Part shown: piece after piece, positions 49,823 through 56,971 of the stretch
How the letters are laid out: the number at the start of each line of letters is the position of its first letter
Numbering within the stretch: the first letter of the stretch is position 1
Source of the DNA: an uncultured Phycisphaerales bacterium
Lineage (GTDB): Bacteria > Planctomycetota > Phycisphaerae > UBA1845 > Fen-1342
Direction: 5' to 3'
Assembly: GCA_903914415.1 (NCBI GenBank)
Contig: CAIWOY010000152.1
Location: forward strand, 37,584 to 101,583
DNA: 64,000 nucleotides
The notes under the pieces: model-generated
Database searches by the model: none
What the model was told of the DNA's origin: nothing
Seen by the model: the letters and a program-made list of their open reading frames with translations, nothing else
Program-made: the position numbers and the translations under genes

Positions 49823-51993
49823 CAGGGCTTCTTCTTTTGGTCGGGCTTGTCCTTCCGCTTGGATTCGTCCGGCGTGCCCAATTCATCCGCCTTGCGCTGA
49901 ATCTCCTCGGCCTGCGACGCGATGTGTTTGAAGAATCGTGCGACGACCCCGGGCTTCTTGGGCGGTCGCGGCCCTTCCAGCGCCCGGCGTTTCTTCTCTT
50001 CGGCGATCTGCTTGCGGATGATCAGCGATTCGCAGATGCCGACGACGTTCGTGGACATCCAGTAGAGATTCAGCCCGGAGGGCATCTTGTAGAACATCAG
50101 CGGGAACAGGATCGCCATCACATAGCTCATGATCATTTGCTGGCGAAGCTGGTCTTCGGGCGACGGCCCCGACTTCGGCTTGCCGTGCTGAGCCTGCTTC
50201 CTGGCTGCGTCGATCTTCGCCTGCATGGCCGGCTTGGGCATGTACTTCTGCTGGAGCCACATGCTGATGCCCATCAGGATCGGCAGCAGGTTGATCGACA
50301 CGACGTTCTTGAACACCCCCCCAATCAGCGGAATGTCCCCGAGAATCGGCACCGTCTGCGGCGTGCTGAACGCGATCAGCGCGTCGGGCGCCGAGAGGTC
50401 CGTGATCCACCACCCGTCGAACGGCGCGTGCCGCAGGTTGACGTCGGTATTCAGAGCGGTCCACAGCGCGACCAGGATGGGCATCTGGATCATCAGCGGA
50501 ATGAACGAGACGAAGTTTCCCGCCGGGTTCACGCCCTCCTCGCCGAACAGCCGCATCATCTCCTGGTTCTGCTTGACCTTGTCGTTGGCGTACTTTTCCT
50601 TCAGCTCGGCCAGCTTGGGCTGGAGGCGGGCCATCGCCTCCTGCATCCGGAACATCGACTTCTGCTGCCAGACCGACAGCGGATGCAGCGGCCCGCGGAC
50701 GATCAGAACCAGGATGATGATCGCGACCCCGTAGTTGCGGACGAAGATGTGGATGGACTCCAGCAGCCACACCATCAGGTCCTGCAGCCAGCCGAACGTG
50801 CACGAGCAGCGCTGGTCCGCATAGCGGGCCAACTGGTAGTAGAGCTTCGTCCGGTCCACGTAGTCCGGGTTGACCTTCGCGAGCGTCGCGGCGTCCTTCG
50901 GGCCCGCGTAGACCTCAAACGGGTAGCGCGCGCTCCCCCCCGGTTGCAGCAGCGCGGGCACCGTTGTCATCCGCGCCAGCAGGTCGCCGGAGTCCTGCGT
51001 GGCGCCGGCGTCCGCGACGAGCCCCGTCACGCCCACCACGTAATTCTGGACCGTGCCGGACGTCGGCACCGGGCGCGTGAACACGGCGAAGTACTTGTTC
51101 ATCAGCGCGGTCCACACGAACGGTCCCTTGTCCGGCACCAGCAGGGGGATGGGTTCCCCGCGCCGGGTCGCCTCAAGCAGCTTCTTATGCGGGTGCGTGC
51201 GATCCAACTCGACCGTGCCCTTGTTAAGCTGGGCGGCCAGGAGTTGGCGATTGTCGTACTGCTGTCCCTCGGGCGGTACGCCAAGCGGGCCATCCTGATC
51301 CACCCAGATCGTGAGCGGGTCCGGGCCGACGTTGTCCACGGAGAGCTCGAAGTCGAAGACCGGCTTGCCGGGCAGCAGCCGGTACGTCTTGGTGAGCCGC
51401 AGCAGCGTCTGGCCGGTGTCGGCGCTGGTGAACGCTGTCGTGAAAACGATTCGGTCCGCGGTCTGCTCGGCGACAGCCCACGGGAGCGGATCGAGCGCCC
51501 AGTTCTGGCTGCCAAACTCCTTGATCCACAGGCGGTAGGTCGCGAACGAGTCGTGTAACTGGCGGCCGTCGTCGATCGGGGCGAGTAGGACATAAGGCTC
51601 GTCCCCCTGGGGCTTCATGCGGTAGACGAACTGCCCCTTCTGGTTGCGCTGAAAGAGCTCCAGCGTGGCGACGGATGCGCCGCGCGGGTCCAGCTCCATC
51701 CGGAGCACGTCCTCGGGCCGGCCGCCCAGGGTGACCAGCGCGGTGTCCTGGCCCGAGACCAGCGACAGCATCCGGGCCGTTGTCGGTACACTCGCCGCCA
51801 CACTGGCCGGTGCGGTCGCGGTTACAGCCGGGCCCGTGGACGGCCGACCGGACTCGGTGGGCGCGGCCGGACCCTCGGCGGTGACGGCGGGCGGTGGCAG
51901 CGGAAAGAACTTCGCCATGATGAGCCGATAGGCGAAGAAGACCGCCATCGCGGCCGCGATCGCCACCAGCATACGCCGAAAGTCGCTGTCCAT
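49822..51993 (-). CDS. yidC: Membrane protein insertase YidC
   Basis: 723 residues from ATG 51993; longer forms would lack a helix at the N-terminus. Helix 1: FRRMLVAIAAAMAVFFAYRLI. A ~360-residue periplasmic domain follows (TYRLLPGKPVFDFELSVDNV, IWVDQDGPLGVPPEGQQYDN, KGPFVWTALMNKYFAVF). The conserved 60KD_IMP core has IIILVLIVRGPLHPLSVWQQ, with the hydrophilic-groove Arg, then LKEKYANDKVKQNQEMMRLF and a long cytosolic loop (KAQHGKPKSGPSPEDQLRQQ). The tail is Lys-rich (DESKRKDKPDQKKKP). It inserts inner-membrane proteins with or without SecYEG. The usual rnpA/rpmH neighbours are absent. Confidence 0.96.
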   Translation of the reverse strand: MDSDFRRMLVAIAAAMAVFFAYRLIMAKFFPLPPPAVTAEGPAAPTESGRPSTGPAVTATAPASVAASVPTTARMLSLVSGQDTALVTLGGRPEDVLRMELDPRGASVATLELFQRNQKGQFVYRMKPQGDEPYVLLAPIDDGRQLHDSFATYRLWIKEFGSQNWALDPLPWAVAEQTADRIVFTTAFTSADTGQTLLRLTKTYRLLPGKPVFDFELSVDNVGPDPLTIWVDQDGPLGVPPEGQQYDNRQLLAAQLNKGTVELDRTHPHKKLLEATRRGEPIPLLVPDKGPFVWTALMNKYFAVFTRPVPTSGTVQNYVVGVTGLVADAGATQDSGDLLARMTTVPALLQPGGSARYPFEVYAGPKDAATLAKVNPDYVDRTKLYYQLARYADQRCSCTFGWLQDLMVWLLESIHIFVRNYGVAIIILVLIVRGPLHPLSVWQQKSMFRMQEAMARLQPKLAELKEKYANDKVKQNQEMMRLFGEEGVNPAGNFVSFIPLMIQMPILVALWTALNTDVNLRHAPFDGWWITDLSAPDALIAFSTPQTVPILGDIPLIGGVFKNVVSINLLPILMGISMWLQQKYMPKPAMQAKIDAARKQAQHGKPKSGPSPEDQLRQQMIMSYVMAILFPLMFYKMPSGLNLYWMSTNVVGICESLIIRKQIAEEKKRRALEGPRPPKKPGVVARFFKHIASQAEEIQRKADELGTPDESKRKDKPDQKKKP

Positions 51994-52187
51994 GAGCCGT
52001 CCAGACCGGGGTCCAACACTCGCACTGATACCGACGGGCCGCGCCCAGCGCCGCGTGCCGCCGGCTTCGGAGTCGGGCCATTGTAGCGCCTCGCGACGGA
52101 TTCGCAACGCGGCCGTGGCCGGTGTTTGCATCACTTTGCCCACGCCGCCACAATGCCCGCTTTCACGACGCCCCGGAGAAGCACGCG

Positions 52188-54050
52188 ATGCACTGGCGAA
52201 ACTACTTTATCCCGACCACCAAAGAGACGCCCAAGGACGCGACCGCCGCCTCCCACGTCCTGATGCTGCGGGCCGGGTTGATCCGGCAACTGGCGGCGGG
52301 CGTCTATACGTACCTGCCGCTCGGCTTCCGCTGCCTGCGCAAGGTGGAGCGGATCGTGCGCGAAGAGATGGACCGCGCGGGCGCGATCGAGCTGCGGATG
52401 CCATGCCTGACGCCCTTGAGCCTGTGGGACGAGTCGGGGCGCAGCCGGACGATGACCGACGTGCTCCTGCGTCTCGACGGGGCGGTCTGGGACTGGGCGG
52501 CGGGCCTCGTGCTCGGGCCCACGCACGAGGAGATCATCACTGAGCTGGCCCGCGCCTACCTCAAGAGCTACAAGCAGCTCCCGATCAACCTCTACCAGAT
52601 CCAGCTCAAGTTCCGCGGCGAGGCCCGGCCGAAGAGCGGCGTCCTGCGCACCCGCGAGTTCCTGATGAAGGACGCCTACTCCTTCCACGACTGCAAGCCC
52701 AGCCTCGACAAAGAGTACGACAACATGTACGCCGCGTATTGCCGCATCTTCGCCCGCTCTGGCCTGCCGTACCTGGCGGTCGAGGCGGACACCGGCGCGA
52801 TGGGCGGCGACGCGTCGCACGAGTTCATGGTGCTGACCGACGCCGGCGAGGATAGGGTCGCGGTCAGCGCCAACGGCGACTACGCCGCGAATCTCGAGCG
52901 TGCGACCGCCGCGCCGCCCAGGGAGGGCGAGGCTCCTGCCGAGCCGCCGCGCGAGGTCCACACCCCCAACGCCGGCCGCATCGACGAGGTTTGCCCCGTG
53001 CTCGGCCTGCCGCCGCGCCAGATGATCAAAACGCTGATCTACACCGCGACGGAAGGCCCCGCAGCGGCCGGCGCCGCGCGAAACCTGGCGCCGGGTGCTG
53101 GAAATGTGGCGCCGGGTGCTGGAAACGTAGCGGCCGACCCCCGTGTCGGCCGTGGCGCCCCGCGCAAGCTCCGCATCGTCGCCCTCGTCCGCGGCGACCA
53201 CGAAATCAACGAGCTCAAGCTCAACCGCGCCGCGGGCCTGACGTTGGAGCTGGCCGACCCGGAGACAATCGAAGCGCTCACCGGCGCCAAAGTCGGTTTC
53301 GCCGGCCCGCAAGGCCTGATCGACCGCATCGACAAGCTCATCATCGACCGCGAGGTGGCGGTCTTGCGCAACGCCGCCTCGGGGGCGAACAAGACCGACT
53401 ACCACGTCACCGGCGTGAACCCCGGCCGCGATTTTCCGCTCTCGGGCGACAAAGTCGTCGTGGCGGACATCCGCACGGTGGCCGAGGGCGATCCCTCGCC
53501 GACCGGCAGCGGCAGTCCGCTGCATTTGCGGACCGCGATCGAGGTCGGCCACGTCTTCAAGCTCGGCACCAAGTACAGCGCCGCGCTGGGCGCCGTGTAC
53601 CTCGATCAGAACGGCAAGGCGTGCCCGCTCATCATGGGCTGCTACGGCATTGGCCTGAACCGCATCCTCGCGGCGGCGATCGAAGCCCATCACGACGACG
53701 CCGGCATCATCTGGCCGATGTCGATCGCCCCGTTCGAAGTGCTCGTGCTGGCCCTCGACCCGCGCGACGAGGAAGTCATGCGCGTCGCAACGCAGATTCA
53801 CGACGAGCTCGCCGCGGCCGGTATCGACGTGCTGTTCGACGACCGCGACGAGCGCGCCGGCTTCAAGTTCAAGGACGCCGACCTGATCGGCATCCCGCTG
53901 CGCGTCGTGGTCGGCAAGAAGAGCCTGACCGCCGGCGGCGTCGAGGTGACCGAGCGCGGGAAAGAGGGCAAGCCCATCATGTCCCCCGCGTCGGTCGTGG
54001 AGCAGACAGTCAGGCGCGTGCGCGAGGAACTGGCGAAGTTGGCGAGGTAG
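52188..54050 (+). CDS. proS: Prolyl-tRNA synthetase carrying inserted repeats
   Basis: 620 residues from ATG 52188. Class II synthetase motif 1 region (YLPLGFRCLRKVERIVREEM), motif 2 (FRGEARPKSGVLRTREFLMK) and motif 3 (CYGIGLNRILAAAIEAHHDD) are intact; the editing insertion INS spans about residues 225-400, and the anticodon domain ends the protein. It charges tRNA-Pro. Within the editing-domain region lie three repeat-derived stretches: REGEAPAEP (52920-52945), a 21-bp tandem duplication (53086-53127) and a palindrome giving VAADPRVGR (53127-53153). All keep the frame. Relatives usually have 570-600 residues, so the enzyme tolerates about 40 extra residues here. Confidence 0.95.
   Translation: MHWRNYFIPTTKETPKDATAASHVLMLRAGLIRQLAAGVYTYLPLGFRCLRKVERIVREEMDRAGAIELRMPCLTPLSLWDESGRSRTMTDVLLRLDGAVWDWAAGLVLGPTHEEIITELARAYLKSYKQLPINLYQIQLKFRGEARPKSGVLRTREFLMKDAYSFHDCKPSLDKEYDNMYAAYCRIFARSGLPYLAVEADTGAMGGDASHEFMVLTDAGEDRVAVSANGDYAANLERATAAPPREGEAPAEPPREVHTPNAGRIDEVCPVLGLPPRQMIKTLIYTATEGPAAAGAARNLAPGAGNVAPGAGNVAADPRVGRGAPRKLRIVALVRGDHEINELKLNRAAGLTLELADPETIEALTGAKVGFAGPQGLIDRIDKLIIDREVAVLRNAASGANKTDYHVTGVNPGRDFPLSGDKVVVADIRTVAEGDPSPTGSGSPLHLRTAIEVGHVFKLGTKYSAALGAVYLDQNGKACPLIMGCYGIGLNRILAAAIEAHHDDAGIIWPMSIAPFEVLVLALDPRDEEVMRVATQIHDELAAAGIDVLFDDRDERAGFKFKDADLIGIPLRVVVGKKSLTAGGVEVTERGKEGKPIMSPASVVEQTVRRVREELAKLAR
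53086..53153. repeat. Tandem duplication and dispersed palindrome inside proS
   Basis: A 21-bp unit TGGCGCCGGGTGCTGGAAA(T/C)G occurs twice in tandem (53086-53127) and is followed without gap by the GTAGCGGCC..GGCCGT palindrome (53127-53153), the same as at 6030 and 27493. The whole stretch is read in frame as LAPGAGNVAPGAGNVAADPRV. Confidence 0.8.
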
Positions 54051-54093
54051 TCCCGCCGTGTGGTGAAGAAATGGTCAGTGACGAGGGCTAAGC

Positions 54094-54243
54094 GTGGCAA
54101 AGAAGAAGAAGGTCGATGATCTGATCGGTCGGATCGACAAGGTGTTGCGACTGGATGCCAACGGGGCAGCCCAGCGTGTTGCCCTCATCGCCAAGATCGT
54201 GCTCGCGCCGCTCGTGTTCCTGATCCTGCGGCTGCTCGCGTGA
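54094..54243 (+). CDS. Small membrane-anchored protein (49 aa)
   Basis: GTG 54094 with GAGGG six bases upstream, 44 bp after proS and probably co-transcribed. The peptide VAKKKKVDDLIGRIDKVLRL has a basic start and amphipathic helix, and VALIAKIVLAPLVFLILRLL is a C-terminal membrane helix. It resembles tail-anchored small proteins. No family recognised. Confidence 0.55.
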   Translation: MAKKKKVDDLIGRIDKVLRLDANGAAQRVALIAKIVLAPLVFLILRLLA

Positions 54244-54264
54244 CCCTGCCGCGCCCAGGCTGGC

Positions 54265-55371
54265 TCAAACCCGCGCCACGAGCAGGCAACCGTCACCCAG
54301 GCGCTGCAGCGTTGCGTGGCCGGACAGGCGTAGGGACTCCGCGACCTGCGCCACGCCCTGGGCATTGAGCGCGCCCGGCGCGGCGCGCCCGCCGATCAGC
54401 AGGGGGGCGATGTAAACGTGCAGCTCGTCGGCCAGGCGTTCGTCGAAGAAGCGCCCGAGAACCGTGCCGCCGCCTTCGACCAGCACGTTCGTCATCGCGT
54501 CCCGGCCCAGCGTGTCGAGTACCGCCGGCAGCGACACGCCGTGCCGCGTCCGTGCGACGCGACGCAGCACGCAGCCGGCCTTCTCCAGCACGGCGGCCCG
54601 CCGGGCGGACGCACCGCGGCTGCAAAAGACCCAGGTCGGCATGCGGCGGGCCGTGCGGACAACCTGACTGCGCGCTGGCATCCGCAAATCCGTATCGAGC
54701 ACGACCCGTGTGGCCATGCGTCTCGGCCGGCCAGCACGACAGGTCAGCAAGGGATCATCGCACAGCACCGTACCGATGCCCACGACAATTGCGTCCACGC
54801 GTCCACGCGTCCGATGTGCATGGGCCCGGCAGACCGCGTCGGTAATCCACTTGCTCTCGCCCGTGCGCGTCGCGATCTTGCCGTCCAGACTTTGGGCCCA
54901 CTTGAGAATCACCCACGGCCGATGCTGCTGGACCAGCTTGAAGAACGGCGCGTTGCGCCGGGCCGCCTCCTCGCGCAGCAGGCCGACATCCACGCGAATG
55001 CCCGCCTTGCGCAGCCGCGCAAACCCGCCGCCGGCGACCTGTGGGTTCGGATCCTCCAGCGGCGCGACCACGCGCGCGACCTCCGCTGCGATCAACGCCT
55101 CGGTGCACGGCGGCGTCTTGCCGTAGTGGCAGCACGGCTCAAGCGTCACGTAAACGGTGGCGCCGCGCGGCGTAGCCGTGCAGCGGCGCAGCGCGTCCAC
55201 CTCCGCGTGCGGCCCGCCGAAACGACGGTGGTATCCCTCGCCGATGACGCGGCCGTGGCTCGTGATTACGCAGCCCACCATCGGGTTGGGCTCGACGTGC
55301 CCCTGCCCGCGGGCCGCAAGCTGGAGCGCACGCCGGAGGTGTTGCTCGTCTTCGTGCGAGAGCTTCGACAT
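54265..55371 (-). CDS. ribD: Bifunctional riboflavin biosynthesis deaminase/reductase RibD
   Basis: 368 residues from ATG 55371, the usual length. The N-terminal deaminase domain has the zinc ligands in GGPHAEVDAL (His55, Glu57) and LEPCCHYGKTPPC (Cys80, Cys89). The C-terminal RibD_C reductase domain includes WVILKWAQSLDGKIATRTGE, SKWITDAVCRAHAHRTRGRV, DAIVVGIGTVLCDDPLL and TNVLVEGGGTVLGRFFDE. It deaminates and then reduces the pyrimidine intermediate in riboflavin synthesis. No other rib genes and no FMN riboswitch are seen. It is convergent with the small gene after proS. Confidence 0.95.
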   Translation of the reverse strand: MSKLSHEDEQHLRRALQLAARGQGHVEPNPMVGCVITSHGRVIGEGYHRRFGGPHAEVDALRRCTATPRGATVYVTLEPCCHYGKTPPCTEALIAAEVARVVAPLEDPNPQVAGGGFARLRKAGIRVDVGLLREEAARRNAPFFKLVQQHRPWVILKWAQSLDGKIATRTGESKWITDAVCRAHAHRTRGRVDAIVVGIGTVLCDDPLLTCRAGRPRRMATRVVLDTDLRMPARSQVVRTARRMPTWVFCSRGASARRAAVLEKAGCVLRRVARTRHGVSLPAVLDTLGRDAMTNVLVEGGGTVLGRFFDERLADELHVYIAPLLIGGRAAPGALNAQGVAQVAESLRLSGHATLQRLGDGCLLVARV

Positions 55372-55524
55372 CGCGGGCCTCGCGCCGCCGGGCTTCAATC
55401 GTGGCCCGGCGCGGGTACATGCTAGCCGACGGAGTGTCCCCTCTCTACCACTGGCGTGTGGCAGTTGAGAATCGCTTCGCCTTCCGCGGCGTCCCGGCAC
55501 CGGCGGATGGGAAGATGCCGCGCG

Positions 55525-55828
55525 CTACGCGGCGGTGACCAGCGCAGCTCGCTCGGGCGGCTGCGCGGTCTTCGCCGGCACCGCGGCGCCCTGCGCCACA
55601 GGCTCGGACCGCCGCCAGAGCTCAAATGCGACCAGCGACCAGATCGCGCCCCCATAGTTCTGGTGACCGCTCCGGTGTTGCTCGAGCATTGTCTGGGCGG
55701 CTGCGGAGTGGAAAAGGCCGGACGCGGCGAAGGACGCGTCGGTGAGCAGGTCGTGGGCCATCGGGTACAGCTCGTCGCGGAACCACTCGTTCAGCGGGAC
55801 TGCAAGTCGTTCGCTGCGAAGCTGTTAA
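55525..55828 (-). pseudogene. 3' remnant of an asparagine synthase gene
   Basis: Read leftward after an in-frame stop near 55828, the frame gives QLRSERLAVPLNEWFRDELY then PMAHDLLTDASFAASGLFHS, TMLEQHRSGHQNYGGAIWSL and VAFELWRR. This is the C-terminal end of the glutamine-dependent asparagine synthase (AsnB/WcaJ-cluster type), in which V-P-L-x-x-W-x-R, the F-D/H-S-A-A, H-x-x-G-x-x-N/D-x-x-x-x-x-W and L-x-x-E-x-W blocks occur in this order. The rest of the ~600-residue gene, including the glutaminase domain, is missing. A ~30-residue tail (AQGAAVPAKTAQPPERAAL) follows. Confidence 0.7.
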
Positions 55829-55909
55829 CCGGGCTTGATGATTATGGGGCCTTGCATGTGCCGTCCGGACTGCCGCCCCCACGGGACGGACGCCGCGCGC
55901 GGACGCGGG

Positions 55910-56743
55910 CTACCGCGGCCCGCCACGCTCCCCCTCGAGCACAAAATCGTCATCCGTGAGCGTCACGCTCACGTCGAGCTCGGTGTAGTAGTACGCTGCG
56001 TCGATCCGGCCCGACGCGTTCCGCAGCACCGTCCCGGCCGGCAGGTCGGTCGCCACGTCGACGTACAGCTCCTGGATGGGCACGGCGTAGCGCGAAGCGG
56101 GATACTCCAGGCGAACGAAGTGCGCGGTGCGCCCGTCGCCAGGCATCTGCACGAGACCGTTGTATGTGACGGCCACGTCCTTCGCGTCCTGATCCAGCGC
56201 CGCGAGGCTCTTGTCCATCATCCGCTGCAACCCGAAGTCGCTCAGCGGACGCTTCGACTCGCCCCAGGCCACCGGCGTGCCAAGGTCCACGACGTTGACG
56301 CCCGGCGGCGACTTGAGCCCTGGGACCCACCAGCGCGTCACGAAGCGGACCTTGTTGCCCGCCTGCCCCTGCACATAGACGCTCTCGCCGTACTTCAGAT
56401 CCTCGTCCAGCCACTTCATGCGGACGCTGAACGGCTTCTGGCGAAACCAGCAGCGGATGTGCTCCGGACCGTACAGCCGTTGGAAGAGCCCGCGCCGCTC
56501 GTGGCGAACGAACGTGAGCGTGTACTGCCTGAGCTGCCGGCAGTTGGCCGCGACCTTCCGGACATAGGCGACCGGGTCGTGCCGAACCTGCTCCGCGCGG
56601 GCATCCGCCTCGGCCGGAGTCAATCCCGTGACCTCGTCGCGCCGTGGCGTGATGTCGGGCCGGCCGTTGCAGGCGGTCAACAGGGCGGCGACAGCGAGGC
56701 TGAGTAGCAGCAGAGGCAGCGGGAGGCGGCTAGACCTGTCCAC
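55910..56743 (-). CDS. DUF1571 lipoprotein
   Basis: 277 residues, ATG 56743. LPLPLLLLSLAVAALLTACN is a type II signal peptide with lipobox L-T-A-C. The mature part has the DUF1571 pattern: AANCRQLRQYTLTFVRHERR, PEHIRCWFRQKPFSVRMKWL, GESVYVQGQAGNKVRFVTRW and RTAHFVRLEYPASRYAVPIQ, ending with YYYTELDVSVTLTDDDFVLE. This is an LolA/LppX-like beta fold expected to face a membrane in the periplasm. The family is common in Planctomycetota and its ligand is unknown. Confidence 0.85.
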   Translation of the reverse strand: MDRSSRLPLPLLLLSLAVAALLTACNGRPDITPRRDEVTGLTPAEADARAEQVRHDPVAYVRKVAANCRQLRQYTLTFVRHERRGLFQRLYGPEHIRCWFRQKPFSVRMKWLDEDLKYGESVYVQGQAGNKVRFVTRWWVPGLKSPPGVNVVDLGTPVAWGESKRPLSDFGLQRMMDKSLAALDQDAKDVAVTYNGLVQMPGDGRTAHFVRLEYPASRYAVPIQELYVDVATDLPAGTVLRNASGRIDAAYYYTELDVSVTLTDDDFVLEGERGGPR

Positions 56744-56971
56744 GGCATGGCTCCTTGCTCGGCACGCCGCACGCGCGGCGGTTCGCCCGCGGCCGGAGAG
56801 TAGTGTACCCCACAGAGGTCCGCGTTTCCCGCCCGTCCCGCCGCCCGTCCCGCATCATTATGGGTAACGGGGCGGTAGCAACAACGACTCCCAAACCAGC
56901 CGATTACACCACGGGGCTGCGTACCGACGCCGGCGCGACGCCGGCCCCGCGGCCGTCCCGGAGACACGAGC

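Noticed and set aside
55430..55465. Palindrome-like CCACTGGCGTGTGG next to ribD
   Set aside because: It may belong to a dispersed repeat family, but only one copy was seen in the window, so the evidence is too thin to report as a feature.
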